Shown: positions 1 to 10,362, counted from the stretch's first letter. The stretch: DNA of 33,828 nt from Deltaproteobacteria bacterium (GCA_016218885.1 JACRCT010000581.1:1-33828), one strand, 5' to 3'. Notes: generated by a model from the sequence alone, not told the origin. Translations and numbers: made by a program.

Positions 1-2
1 AG

Positions 3-602
3 GTGATCGAGGCGGCGCTGGCCCAGCCGGGCTTCAGCGCCGACGAGCCGGTCAAGACCATCACCGTCGGCTTCGGACGCAACGCGGTGCTGGGCGTGGC
101 GGGCAAGGTCGTCGAGGCGGTGAAGAGCGGCGCCCTCAAGCACTTCTTCCTGGTGGGCGGCTGCGACGGCGCCAAGACGGGGCGCAACTACTACACCGAG
201 TTCGCCGAGGCGGTCCCCAAGGACTGCGTGGTCCTCACCCTGGCCTGCGGCAAGTACCGCTTCAACAAGCTCGACTTCGGCGACATCGGGGGCATCCCGC
301 GGCTGCTCGACATCGGCCAGTGCAACGACGCCTACTCGGCCATCCAGATCGCCGTGGCCCTCTCCAAGGCCTTCAACACCGACGTGAACAGCCTGCCGCT
401 GTCGATGATCCTCTCCTGGTACGAGCAGAAGGCGGTGGCCATCCTGCTCACGCTGCTGCACCTGGGCATCAAGAACATCCGCCTTGGGCCCAGCCTCCCG
501 GCGTTCGTCAGCCCGGCCGCGCTCAACATCCTGGTGGAGAAGTTCGGCATCAAGCCCATCACCACCGCCCAGGCGGACCTGAAGGCGTGCCTGGGAAGGT
601 GA
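3..602 (+). CDS. hcp: Hydroxylamine reductase / hybrid cluster protein, C-terminal part
   Basis: This is the last ~199 residues of a hybrid cluster protein; the gene begins before the window, so the GTG at base 3 is only an internal codon. Hcp is a cytoplasmic Fe-S protein with a 4Fe-2S-2O hybrid cluster, proposed to reduce nitric oxide or hydroxylamine and to drive protein S-nitrosylation. The fragment carries the C-terminal cluster-binding residues of the family: Cys in [13 protein letters not shown], Cys in [10 protein letters not shown], Cys in [10 protein letters not shown], and the Glu and Lys of SWYEQKAVA. The N-terminal Cys motif that binds the second Fe-S cluster lies outside the window. 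A strong intrinsic terminator follows at 682-720, so hcp is probably the last gene of its transcript. Family assignment is very confident. Confidence 0.96.
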   Translation: MIEAALAQPGFSADEPVKTITVGFGRNAVLGVAGKVVEAVKSGALKHFFLVGGCDGAKTGRNYYTEFAEAVPKDCVVLTLACGKYRFNKLDFGDIGGIPRLLDIGQCNDAYSAIQIAVALSKAFNTDVNSLPLSMILSWYEQKAVAILLTLLHLGIKNIRLGPSLPAFVSPAALNILVEKFGIKPITTAQADLKACLGR

Positions 603-681
603 GCGGGAGGGCGGCTCGCTGGGAAGCAAGGAGCCTCGAGCAGGTCGACAGCCGGGGGTCGAGACCCTCGGCCAGATGCTC

Positions 682-720
682 AGCCCGGCGCTGCGGAGGT
701 CGCAGCGCCGGGCTTCTTTT
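682..720 (+). terminator. Rho-independent terminator downstream of hcp
   Basis: A perfect 14-bp inverted repeat (AGCCCGGCGCTGCG / CGCAGCGCCGGGCT) with a 5-nt loop is followed at once by TCTTTT. It lies about 80 bp after the hcp stop codon and ends the plus-strand transcript. There is no T-run on the other strand, so it does not obviously serve the convergent gene at 764-1180. Confidence 0.9.
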
Positions 721-763
721 GCCTTCGCTTCGTGCCGTCAGGGCAGCCGGCACACCGCGCCGA

Positions 764-1180
764 CTACAGCTCGACGTAGGTCTTGGGCGCCATGTTGCTC
801 TCCATGGTCCAGACCATCGCCCGGCCGTGGCGCAGCAGGTAGGGAGCGAGCACGCCGGCCCCGTGGGCCTCCACCACCGGCTTGAGGAATGGGAGCTTCT
901 CCAGCACGAGCTCCATCGTCTTCGGGTCCTCCTGCAGCTCGACCCGGCCCGTGATGCGGACCTGGGTTCGGCTGCGCGGGTCGAAGAAGCACAGCTCCAC
1001 CTTCGGATTGGCGGCGATCTGCTTGTAGAGGTCCTTGGCCTTGCCGGTGTTGAAGAGGATGCCCTCCTCGTTGGCGCGCAAGGTCATCACCGTTCGGACG
1101 CGGGCCTGATCGCCCTCCGTGGTGGCAAGAGCACACATCGGGTTCTCGTTGACGAGGGCCAGGATCTGTCCGCGGTCCAT
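764..1180 (-). CDS. Pyridoxamine 5'-phosphate oxidase-family (FMN-binding split-barrel) protein
   Basis: A 138-residue protein of the small PNPOx-like flavin-binding split-barrel superfamily. It has the usual order: an N-terminal helix (MDRGQILALVNENP), the strand pair CALATTEGDQARVRTVMTL, FNTGKAKDLYKQIAANPKVELCFF, then RITGRVELQEDP and a helical C-terminal part. Family members bind FMN, F420 or haem and are often redox or general-stress proteins; the substrate here cannot be read from sequence. The start at 1180 is preferred over the longer ORF start at 1330 because GGGAGAAG precedes this ATG at good spacing and homology-like sequence begins here. It is convergent with hcp and divergent from asd. 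It could be only a ligand-binding protein rather than an enzyme. Confidence 0.82.
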   Translation of the reverse strand: MDRGQILALVNENPMCALATTEGDQARVRTVMTLRANEEGILFNTGKAKDLYKQIAANPKVELCFFDPRSRTQVRITGRVELQEDPKTMELVLEKLPFLKPVVEAHGAGVLAPYLLRHGRAMVWTMESNMAPKTYVEL

Positions 1181-1349
1181 TCGGTCTTCTCCCAAGAGCA
1201 AGAGATCGGCGAGTCGCACTGCCGTCGAGTGGCTGACGGGTCTTGGGAACTCTGGCACGCGCTCGGGGAGATACCCAGCGGTGAGTAGCTGGCCCCCGCC
1301 CCACCTATTGGCGAGGCCCGCTGCTGCCAAATTGCCGCAGGTCCCTCTG

Positions 1350-1431
1350 GCCAGGTCGTAACCTGGCGTCCTGACTGATGTTTCTCGGTGCGTCCTGCGG
1401 GCAAGCAGCTTGCGTTGCCCGGCGACGCGGG
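1350..1431 (+). promoter_or_regulatory. Structured leader upstream of asd (two hairpins)
   Basis: GCCAGGT-CGTA-ACCTGGC forms a perfect 7-bp stem with a tetraloop at 1350-1367. A second stem-loop at 1394-1431 pairs GGGCAA with TTGCCC and, outside it, CCTGC with GCGGG. Inside it the alternative GCAAG-CAG-CTTGC hairpin would exclude the first pairing. The region precedes asd by about 60 bp. It matches no riboswitch class I know, and regulation is inferred from structure alone. Confidence 0.3.
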
Positions 1432-1489
1432 TTGAGAGGCAACATCCTTGTCTGTTAGCGTCCGCGGCCCATCAAGAACGGAGAACGAG

Positions 1490-2512
1490 ATGTCCAAGCG
1501 CTTCCACGTGGCGATCCTCGGTGCAACCGGCGTCGTAGGCCGGGAGTTCATCCGCTGCCTCGAGGAGCGGGAGTTCCCGGTGGAGAAGCTGACCCTGCTC
1601 GCCAGCCCGCGCAGCGAGGGCGAGATGCTCGAGTTCAAGGACGAGGAGCTCCCCGTTCGCGCGGTCAAGGCCGAGCACTTCCAGGGCGTGCAGATTGCCC
1701 TGTTCTCGCCTGGCGCCTCGGTCAGCCGCGAGTGGGCGCCGGTGGCCGCCAAGGCCGGGGCCATGGTCATCGACAACTCCAGCGCCTTCCGCATGGAGGC
1801 CGACGTCCCGCTCATCGTGCCCGAGGTCAACCCCGACGCGGTGGCGATGGCCAGGAGCCGCAGCATCATCGCCAATCCCAACTGCTCGACCATCCAGATG
1901 GTGGTGGCGCTCAAGCCGCTGCACGACGCGGCCAACATCCTGCGCGTCGTCGTCTCGACCTACCAGTCGGTCTCCGGCAAGGGCCAGAAGGGCATCGCTG
2001 AGTTGGAGAAGCAGACCGGCGACCTGATGAACGCGCGCGAGGTCGAGCCCCTGGCGTTCCCGCACCGCATCGCCTTCAACGTGCTGCCGCACATCGATGA
2101 TTTCACCGAGAACGGCTACACGAAGGAGGAGATGAAGATGGTCAACGAGACCCGCAAGATCCTGGGCGTGCCCGATCTGCGGGTCAGCGCCACGACGGTG
2201 CGCGTCCCGGTGTTCTTTGGGCACAGCGAGGCCATCAACATCACCACCGAGAGAAAGCTCACCGCCGAGCAGGCGCGCGAGCTGCTGCGCAAGGCTCCGG
2301 GCGTGAAGGTCCTCGACGATCCGAAGGCCAACGTCTACCCGATGCCCATGCTCGCCGCCGGCGACGACGCCACCCATGTCGGACGCATCCGCGAGGACAT
2401 CAGCCAGATGAACGGGTTGGATCTGTTCGTCTGTGCCGACAACCTGCGCAAGGGCGCCGCGCTCAACGCCGTGCAGATCGCCGAGCTGCTCGTGCAGCGC
2501 GCACTGGTCTAG
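1490..2512 (+). CDS. asd: Aspartate-semialdehyde dehydrogenase
   Basis: A cytoplasmic enzyme that reduces beta-aspartyl phosphate to L-aspartate semialdehyde with NADPH, the branch point to lysine/diaminopimelate, threonine and methionine. The 340-residue length is normal. Visible motifs are the N-terminal dinucleotide fold ILGATGVVG (residues ~9-17), the catalytic Cys132 in ANPNCSTIQ, and the active-site His245 in FFGHSEAI. The C-terminal NLRKGAALNAVQIAELL is typical of the family. The ATG at 1490 has GGAG six bases upstream and is preferred to the longer in-frame start at 1448. The upstream 300 bp is non-coding and contains the hairpins listed separately. It appears monocistronic, since the next plus-strand gene starts 305 bp later. 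Confidence 0.96.
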   Translation: MSKRFHVAILGATGVVGREFIRCLEEREFPVEKLTLLASPRSEGEMLEFKDEELPVRAVKAEHFQGVQIALFSPGASVSREWAPVAAKAGAMVIDNSSAFRMEADVPLIVPEVNPDAVAMARSRSIIANPNCSTIQMVVALKPLHDAANILRVVVSTYQSVSGKGQKGIAELEKQTGDLMNAREVEPLAFPHRIAFNVLPHIDDFTENGYTKEEMKMVNETRKILGVPDLRVSATTVRVPVFFGHSEAINITTERKLTAEQARELLRKAPGVKVLDDPKANVYPMPMLAAGDDATHVGRIREDISQMNGLDLFVCADNLRKGAALNAVQIAELLVQRALV

Positions 2513-2817
2513 CGTCCTCCAGTCCCGTCCACGAGCATCGTTGCGGCCGGCATGGTGACTCGGCCGAGGTGGGTCGGCGCCGCTCCAACGACCGGGGTGG
2601 CCTCTTCCTCGTTGGCGCTGCCGCGTGCCCTTCATACTCCTAGCCAGGTTCCAATCCGGCACCCCAGGGGGCGCTTTCTTCCTGGTACCTGCTGTTGTCT
2701 CAAGTTCCCGCCATCGCTGGGGAATCCGGGCTCGTGGAGGGTGTCCCAATCCGCTTTGGCTCGAAAACGAGGCTCAAGATCGGCGCAAGGCGTGACGACC
2801 ACTGGAGTTGGATAAGC
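2513..2817 (+). other. Intergenic region between asd and the histidine kinase
   Basis: About 305 bp with no convincing gene. The kinase ORF extends upstream to a TTG at 2695, but that segment does not look like protein. No intrinsic terminator with a T-run is visible after asd, and I could not assign a promoter. Confidence 0.4.
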
Positions 2818-4959
2818 ATGATCACCAGTCCCGAGAACGCCATGTACTCACTGGCAGACCTCGAGCTCTCCCACGCGATGCTGATAGGCGCGGCAATGCG
2901 GCGCCTTGGGCAGGGTGCGGAGACGCTCGAATCAGTGGCGCAGACAGCGGCCCGGTTCTTCTGCGATCAGCTGCGAGACGAGCAGGGGGAGCGCTCGGCC
3001 TGTGTTCTGGCGCGCTGCTTCAAGACGCACCGCTATGGCCTGCTTCCCCCTGAGCTCAAGGTCGCCGCCGAGGCGGAACTCCCCGGGCAGGTCCTCGACC
3101 CCCAGACGCGGGCCGTGGCTCTGCTCGGTACCTGGGGCGATCTGCCCGCGTGGTGCGCGCGGCGTGAGTCGGTCGGTCGCCAGGCCATCCCCATCATCGA
3201 TGCTCGGATGCTGGACCGCATGCCCATGCTGCGAGAGCTCTTCCGCGCCAGCGGGCTCGACTGGAGCTCCTTTGTCCGCGGCGAATCGTCGACCCCGAGG
3301 AAGGGCTTCGAGGTCTTCCTCGTGGCCGATGCCGACGGCAGCCCGATCATTCCTGCTCAGGAGCAGTTCGTCCGGTCCCATGGCGTGAAGTCGGCGGTGG
3401 GGTTCAGCTTCTTGCTCCCGACCCAGGAGATCTTCGCGGTCGTCCTCTTCACCCGGGTCCGCGTCGATGCAGGCATCGCCGACTTGTTCCAGACGCTCGC
3501 CCTGAGCCTGAAGCTGGCGGTGCTCCCGCTGGTCTCGGCACCGACCTTCGAGGGCATGGGGCCGGACCCCGCGCTCGACGTCCAGGACAAGATCCTCAGC
3601 GCTCAGAATGCCACCCTGCAGGAGCTGCTGGCGGTCCACGAGGAGCAAGCCCGGACGCACTTGGAGCTGATTGGCGCCCAGAAGCGAGCCCTCGACCAAC
3701 GCGCCCGCGAAGCCGCCGCGGCCAACAAGGCCCTGGAGCGGATCAACGCCGAGCAGAACCTCGTCCTCGAGAGCAGCACCCTGGGCATCGCGCTGGTGCG
3801 CAAGCGCCATTTCCAGTGGGCCAACCGGCGGCTCGAGGAGCTCCTGGGCATCCCCCTCGCGCGGATCCAGGGCGCGTCGACCCGCATCCTCTACCCCTCC
3901 TACGAGGTCTACGAGGAGCTGAGCCGCGCAGCCTACGCGCTCCTTGCCCAGGGCCTGCGCTCGGAGCACACGCTGCAGCTGCGCCGCCGCGACGGGACCC
4001 TCTTCTGGTGCCGGTTCATCGGCAAGGCGCTGGACAGCGCCGACCCCGAGGCAGGCTCCATCTGGATGTTCGAGGACATCACCGAGGCCAAGCGCGCCGA
4101 GCAGGAGCGGCAGATGATGGAGGTGCAGCTGCGGCAGGCCCAGAAGCTGGAATCGGTGGGGCGCCTGGCGGCGGGGGTGGCCCACGAGATCAACACGCCC
4201 ATCCAGTTCGTGAGCGACAACGTGCACTTCGTCAAGGGCGCGGTCGGCGACTTGGAAGGGCTGCTCGACCACTGCCGCTCGCTCGCTCTGCGTTCCGGGG
4301 AGAACGCGGCGACCCAGTTGGCGGCGGCCGAGGAGGCTGCAGACCTGAGCTTCCTGCGCGAGAACATCCCCAAGGCGCTGGAGAGCTCGCTCGAGGGGTT
4401 GAGCCGGGTGGCCACGATCGTCGGGTCGATGAAGGAGTTCGCGCACCCGGACCAGAAGGAGATGGCGCCCGTGGACCTCAACCAGGCGATCCGCAGCACG
4501 CTGACGATCGCCCACAACGAATACAAGTACGTCGCCGACGTGGACACCGACTTCGGGGAGCTTCCGCTGGTGGTCTGCCACGGGGGCGAGGTGAACCAGG
4601 CCGTGCTGAACATCGTGGTGAACGCGGCCCACGCCGTGGCGGACGTGGTGCAGGGTACCGACAACAAAGGGCGGATCGGTCTCGCCACCCGGCGCGAGGG
4701 GGAGTCGGTGGTGGTGCGCATCTCGGACACCGGGACAGGCATCCCCGAAGGTATCCGCGACCAGGTCTTCGACCCCTTCTTCACCACCAAGGAGGTGGGC
4801 AGGGGAACCGGCCAGGGGCTCTCCATCGCCCGCTCCATCATCGCGGACAAGCACGGCGGCGAGCTCACCTTCGAGACCGAGGTGGGCAAAGGCACGACCT
4901 TCATCATCCGCTTGCCGCTCGAGGGCCGAAAAGCCGCGCCAGCTCCCGCGTTGCGGTGA
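2818..4959 (+). CDS. PAS-domain sensor histidine kinase
   Basis: A 713-residue soluble histidine kinase with no transmembrane segment. Residues ~1-240 form a sensory region I do not recognise, possibly GAF-like. A coiled coil (~254-305) leads into a PAS domain (~311-425, ending WMFEDITEAK). The dimerisation domain has phospho-acceptor His456 in GVAHEINTP. The ATPase domain shows an N-box around Asn593 (NIVVNAAHAV), DTGTGIP near 637, DPFFTTKEVGRGTGQG and GKGTTF. It should autophosphorylate and pass phosphate to a separate response regulator. There is no receiver domain fused or encoded nearby, so the partner is elsewhere. The ATG at 2818 is chosen over the TTG at 2695 because the upstream residues look untranslated and GGAG lies just before it. 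Confidence 0.9.
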   Translation: MITSPENAMYSLADLELSHAMLIGAAMRRLGQGAETLESVAQTAARFFCDQLRDEQGERSACVLARCFKTHRYGLLPPELKVAAEAELPGQVLDPQTRAVALLGTWGDLPAWCARRESVGRQAIPIIDARMLDRMPMLRELFRASGLDWSSFVRGESSTPRKGFEVFLVADADGSPIIPAQEQFVRSHGVKSAVGFSFLLPTQEIFAVVLFTRVRVDAGIADLFQTLALSLKLAVLPLVSAPTFEGMGPDPALDVQDKILSAQNATLQELLAVHEEQARTHLELIGAQKRALDQRAREAAAANKALERINAEQNLVLESSTLGIALVRKRHFQWANRRLEELLGIPLARIQGASTRILYPSYEVYEELSRAAYALLAQGLRSEHTLQLRRRDGTLFWCRFIGKALDSADPEAGSIWMFEDITEAKRAEQERQMMEVQLRQAQKLESVGRLAAGVAHEINTPIQFVSDNVHFVKGAVGDLEGLLDHCRSLALRSGENAATQLAAAEEAADLSFLRENIPKALESSLEGLSRVATIVGSMKEFAHPDQKEMAPVDLNQAIRSTLTIAHNEYKYVADVDTDFGELPLVVCHGGEVNQAVLNIVVNAAHAVADVVQGTDNKGRIGLATRREGESVVVRISDTGTGIPEGIRDQVFDPFFTTKEVGRGTGQGLSIARSIIADKHGGELTFETEVGKGTTFIIRLPLEGRKAAPAPALR

Positions 4960-5076
4960 CGCGGCCCGTGCGGTGACGGGACGGCCCAGGGTCGCGACCG
5001 GGCCCAGAGCGTGGTATGCACCCTGAGCGAAGCGAGGAAAGCCGTGAGGTCCTCGCGCCCAGCGGAGGGGCACCCC

Positions 5077-5481
5077 ATGCGAAGCCTGATGAGCTGGTCC
5101 GTAGCGCTCCTGGTGGCGGCTGCCGGCTGCGGCGACCCGGAAGAGGGCGACTACTGCGAGTACAGCTGGCCTCGCTGCAAGGACGACCACACCGCGCTCT
5201 TCTGCGACACCAACGTCTATCGCGCGCTGAGCTGCCCCGGTGCCAAGGGTTGCCGCGCGGACACCGTGAGTGGGCAGCACGTCATGGCCTGTGACATCAC
5301 CGGCACCGTCGCCGGTGACCAGTGCACCTCCGACTACATGGGCTTCGTCATCTGCCGCTCTGCCTACGCCGCCATTCGGTGCAACGGGATCACCTGGGCC
5401 AACCTGGAGTGCCCGGAGGGGACCTGCGAGGACGGGACGTTCAAGGTTGGAGGGATGTCCAGCCGCGGAAGCTGCGAGTGA
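5077..5481 (+). CDS. Cys-rich lipoprotein with duplicated six-cysteine module
   Basis: A 134-residue probable lipoprotein. MRSLMSWSVALLVAAAGC is a signal peptide ending in a lipobox (AAGC), so the mature protein starts at Cys18 and should be envelope-anchored. The mature part has twelve further Cys in two copies of a six-Cys module, each opening with GD-aromatic/polar-C (GDYC, GDQC). The second-to-third and third-to-fourth spacings are identical in both copies (C-x8-C-x9-C), followed by Cys-Pro. All twelve could be disulphide-bonded. The start at 5077 is preferred because GCGGAGGGG precedes it and the signal peptide begins there. I do not recognise the family; a secreted binding or structural role is only a guess. 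Confidence 0.8.
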   Translation: MRSLMSWSVALLVAAAGCGDPEEGDYCEYSWPRCKDDHTALFCDTNVYRALSCPGAKGCRADTVSGQHVMACDITGTVAGDQCTSDYMGFVICRSAYAAIRCNGITWANLECPEGTCEDGTFKVGGMSSRGSCE

Positions 5482-5530
5482 GCCGTCTCTGACCCGGCAA
5501 AGCCGGAACCCACGAAGGTTGCCGGGGCTT

Positions 5531-5588
5531 CAGGCTCCAGACCGCAGGCTTCAGGTCAAGCAGTGCCTGGAGTCTGAAGTCTGGAGCC
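5531..5588 (-). repeat. Dispersed palindromic intergenic repeat, copy A
   Basis: The + strand segment 5531-5563 is the reverse complement of 16343-16375, with 31 of 33 positions identical. In this copy the perfect 10-bp arms GGCTCCAGAC (5533-5542) and GTCTGGAGCC (5579-5588) can pair around a CTTGACCTGAAG-type core. It sits between the Cys-rich lipoprotein and ettA. It looks like a REP-like or non-autonomous miniature element. Confidence 0.7.
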
Positions 5589-5736
5589 CCAAGTCCCTGC
5601 ATCGAGCGGGAAGCATCGCTTTCGGCCGCAGGTTGGACGACACCGGGACAGTCGTTCCCGGCGGCCGGGGCTGCTGCTAGGCTGCCCGCCTCGCGCGCCG
5701 GGGATCAGGCGCTCACTGCTTCAAGGGGAAAGACGA

Positions 5737-7419
<1,683 letters not shown>

Positions 7420-7737
7420 GGAGCCGCGCAAGATTAGCGACTCCATCTCGGCGCCTCGCCGCCGAGAGTTGGAGTGCTCACTTCCGCGCGAGGCCTTCAG
7501 GCCAGCGGCCGCCGAGGGCCGCAGATGAGCATTGGGCGCCGCTGCTGGTCGGCGAGCCCCTGCGCGTCGGTGTGCCGCTAGCGGTTGGTCGCCGGCGGAC
7601 CAGCGCGGGGGCACGCCATGCTCCGACGACCTTCCCGCTTCCGGCCACAGAAGCCCTCCCCCCGCACGACCGTCGCGGGAGGAGAGGTTTCGGCTCAAGG
7701 CCGCTTCACGTTTCGCCTTTGAATTGGGACCGGGCTG
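7420..7737. other. Convergent intergenic region with a hairpin
   Basis: About 318 bp between the 3' ends of ettA and the MYXO-CTERM gene. A hairpin at 7440-7475 pairs ACTCCA/TGGAGT and CTCGGCG/CGCCGAG around a 6-nt loop, with small bulges. No T-run follows on either strand, so it may protect the 3' end or assist termination without being a classical terminator. I see no gene here. Confidence 0.45.
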
Positions 7738-10362
7738 CTACTGCGCGACGCGATCGGAGGTCCGGCGGGTGCGGCGCACCAGCGCCAGCAGCATCAGGAA
7801 GAGCGCTCCGGTCTCTCCACCGCCGCCGACGCTGCAGCCACACCCGTCGTTGATGCCGGGGTCCGTTCCGGCCCCGCTATCCTTGGCCACCCCGGGGGCC
7901 GCGCCGTCCGAGGCGTAGCCTGCACCATCGGCGAGCGCCGCATCTGCCGTGCCGCCATTGCTCGCATCGTCGGCGCCGGCTCCATCTGCCGTTTCCGCGT
8001 CGGGCTCGGCCCCTGCCGCGTCGCTGCCTGCCACCGTCGAACCGGCGTCGAGGCGGGGCCCGGAAGTCGGGTCCAGCGGATCGGTGCCGTTCTCTACTTC
8101 CTCGCCGTCGGTGAGCTCGTCCCCGTCGGTGTCCGGATTGCCGGGATCGGTTCCCTGCGCGCGCTCGTCCACGTCCGCCAGGCCGTCGCCGTCGTCGTCC
8201 CGAGTCGACACCACATGCAGGACCCAGCTCTGATTGGAAGGTCTGCTGAAGGCGCGTGAGCCTCCGCCGGAAACGGTGGTCGTCGCGGTGAAGGCGCCGG
8301 TGCGCGGGTCATAGAAGCGGGCCGCCGCCTCACCTTGAACCTGGGCGAGGTTGACCGTGACCGAGGACTGGCTGGCGGGGAGGTAGACGACGTATTCGAG
8401 GCCTGGCGTGGCCAGACACTTCGCCTCTCCATTGACGAGGCTGTCGTCAGGGCGCATGTGGTCGAGGCTGTGCAGCTCGTGGTTGAAGAAGCGCCCGGCG
8501 ATGCCCACATACTTGCGACCGCGGTCCGATTGCGGATCGAGCCCCTGCGACGAAGCGGTCCTCGGGTCCCAGGCCATGACGCCCGGAGAGCGCGAGTCGT
8601 TGTGGAGCAGGTAGTGCACGCCGCTGACGGCTCGAGCCCAGACCTCCTCTCGCACGTCGCCGTGCTCATAGGGTTCGCCTTCGGTCTTCATGGTCGGGGT
8701 GGCGCCGAACGGGGGGACTCCGGGATTGGTGACCCGGAAGCTGGCTTGGGCTGAGCGGTCAGCCCAGACCATTCCGCGGCTCATGAAGAAGCTGCGGAAG
8801 TGGCCCTCCATGTTGGTGTCGTTCTCGTAGCTCCACTCGTCGCGGAAGTCGAACCAGACGTTGCCGCAGGCGGAGGCCTCCTCGATGAGCTTGAGGGCGA
8901 AGCGCTCCCACAGCCACTGGGTCTTGCGACGGGCCGGCCAGCTGTCGCTCCAGGTCTCGGCGTGGATCTCCGTCCCCGGGGAGTCGATGTGGGTGATGTC
9001 GCCGAGGGTGGCGGCCGGGCCCCCGTTGCGCGTGGCGAAGGGGTGGTACTTGAAGTCCTCGGAGTCCTTGGGCCAGCCGAAGAAGACGGTGATCCCCAGG
9101 AGCATCTGGTGGCTCGCGAGCCGACCGCAGAGGTCCCTCAGGCGCGGCCAGTAGTGCTGGTCGGGGTCGGTGCCCTCGTTGAAGCTCATCAGGTCCCACT
9201 GCTTGCCGCCGTCATAGGCGTTGACCCCCGAGCTCTTTCGCGCCCATGGGGTGATGCCAGGATAGACGTAGCCCCACCGGTCCTCGACGTGGCTCCCGTC
9301 GAGCTTCTGCCGTGGCGGGACGAATGCCCAGACGTGTGCGCCGGGATGCCCCTCCGCCGCCAAGGCGTCCACCCAGGCGCGATAGTTGAGCCCCAGGTTC
9401 TGCATCACGCACTGCGTACCGCTGTCACAGAGCACCATTCGGGTCTTTCGCCCCTGACGGAAGTAGTGCCCCGAGGCGCTGATGCCGAAGCCCTCGGCGG
9501 GAGGCGGCTGGGTGCCCGCATCTGGAGGCGGCAAGGTGCCCGCGTCCGTCCCCGGGCCAAGACCGGCGTTCGCCCCAGCATCGTGGTTGAGCTCGGCCTC
9601 AGCGGCGGTCAGTGCTCGGTCGTAGATCCTCAGGCGGTCGAACCTGCTGTCGATGTAGCGCGGCTCGGAGTCGCGGTGCGAATGGCTCAGCCGAATGTCC
9701 GAGGCGCTGACCGCATAGGGACCGGAGTAGGTGCCGTCGAAGACCAATTGGAGTTCCGACGCCGAAGCCATGGCCTGATACATCTTCACCCGCTTCTGGA
9801 CCGAATCGTGGGTGACGACCACGTGATAGGGGGTGTTCATCGAGACGCCCGTCGTAGGCAGCGCGTAATGGTCGGGCGGTGCGGCCGAGCTTCGAGTCCC
9901 GACCGCGGGAGGATCCCAGACGGCGGTCGAGCCGTTGATGCGCATCCCGAGCTTGGTGCCCTCGCGCATGAAGAACTCGGGGCCAGTTCCCCCCAGATCG
10001 CTGGCGCCGCTGAACACCCGCCCGGCCGTGTGCTCTCCCGCATTCTTGATTTGGAACCACAGCTCCACCGTCCAGCTTCCGGCGAGGAGGCTGCCTCGCG
10101 GAATGGAGGTCCAGCCGAAGCTGGAGGATTCGATCAGGTGCAGCATCCCCGACTCCCATGCATGATCCCCATGCACGATCGCGTCGTGGCCTCGTCCCGA
10201 GATGTCGGCGACGTCGGTGCCGCTTGATTCGTTGAAGGTCAGATCCGCACCCAGGTCCTCGCTCACCTGCGCCACGACTGCTTGTGGCGCCAGCGCCACG
10301 CAGGCGGTGAGAGCGCTCGCCACGAAGATTCTTCGCCCTGTCTGACGGCGGATGGATCCCAT
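7738..10362 (-). CDS. Secreted LamG / glycoside-hydrolase-like protein with MYXO-CTERM tail
   Basis: An 874-residue exported protein. A Sec signal peptide (to about residue 31, VVAQV) is followed by a LamG/concanavalin-like beta-sandwich (~35-255), then a Pro/Gly/Asp linker. Next comes a long domain (~290-690) resembling DUF4038-type TIM-barrel glycosidases (GITVFFGWPKD, WFDFRDEWSYEND with a candidate catalytic Glu) and an associated Collagen_bind_2-like region (YVVYLPASQSS, ARFYDPRTGAF). A Ca-binding TSP3-like stretch (DDDGDGLADVDE) and an Ala/Asp-rich linker precede the C-terminal sorting signal: GCGCSVGGGG, a hydrophobic helix, then RRTRR. This tail suggests processing by a myxosortase and display on the cell surface. 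CTGGAGGCC lies before the ATG. Carbohydrate degradation is an inference; the substrate is unknown. Confidence 0.85.
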   Translation of the reverse strand: MGSIRRQTGRRIFVASALTACVALAPQAVVAQVSEDLGADLTFNESSGTDVADISGRGHDAIVHGDHAWESGMLHLIESSSFGWTSIPRGSLLAGSWTVELWFQIKNAGEHTAGRVFSGASDLGGTGPEFFMREGTKLGMRINGSTAVWDPPAVGTRSSAAPPDHYALPTTGVSMNTPYHVVVTHDSVQKRVKMYQAMASASELQLVFDGTYSGPYAVSASDIRLSHSHRDSEPRYIDSRFDRLRIYDRALTAAEAELNHDAGANAGLGPGTDAGTLPPPDAGTQPPPAEGFGISASGHYFRQGRKTRMVLCDSGTQCVMQNLGLNYRAWVDALAAEGHPGAHVWAFVPPRQKLDGSHVEDRWGYVYPGITPWARKSSGVNAYDGGKQWDLMSFNEGTDPDQHYWPRLRDLCGRLASHQMLLGITVFFGWPKDSEDFKYHPFATRNGGPAATLGDITHIDSPGTEIHAETWSDSWPARRKTQWLWERFALKLIEEASACGNVWFDFRDEWSYENDTNMEGHFRSFFMSRGMVWADRSAQASFRVTNPGVPPFGATPTMKTEGEPYEHGDVREEVWARAVSGVHYLLHNDSRSPGVMAWDPRTASSQGLDPQSDRGRKYVGIAGRFFNHELHSLDHMRPDDSLVNGEAKCLATPGLEYVVYLPASQSSVTVNLAQVQGEAAARFYDPRTGAFTATTTVSGGGSRAFSRPSNQSWVLHVVSTRDDDGDGLADVDERAQGTDPGNPDTDGDELTDGEEVENGTDPLDPTSGPRLDAGSTVAGSDAAGAEPDAETADGAGADDASNGGTADAALADGAGYASDGAAPGVAKDSGAGTDPGINDGCGCSVGGGGETGALFLMLLALVRRTRRTSDRVAQ

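Noticed and set aside
1240-1330. CCCAGCGGTGAGTAG looked slightly like part of an FMN riboswitch.
   Set aside because: The other conserved elements are absent, and neither flanking gene is a riboflavin gene.
2594-2673. A tRNA-like region: GGGGTG can pair with CACCCC about 60 bases later, and GGTTCCAATCC looks like a T-loop.
   Set aside because: The D-arm and anticodon stems do not form, the T-loop is out of register by two bases, and position 8 is not T. It is a chance match.
1472-2749. A 425-codon minus-strand ORF opposite asd.
   Set aside because: Antisense shadow of a clear enzyme gene.
4983-5004. A GGCCC...GGTCGCGACC...GGGCC inverted repeat after the histidine kinase.
   Set aside because: No T-run and hardly any loop, so I do not call it a terminator.
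2932-5280. A 782-codon minus-strand ORF opposite the histidine kinase.
   Set aside because: Antisense shadow rich in Arg, Leu, Gly and Ala. The plus strand has all the kinase motifs in order.
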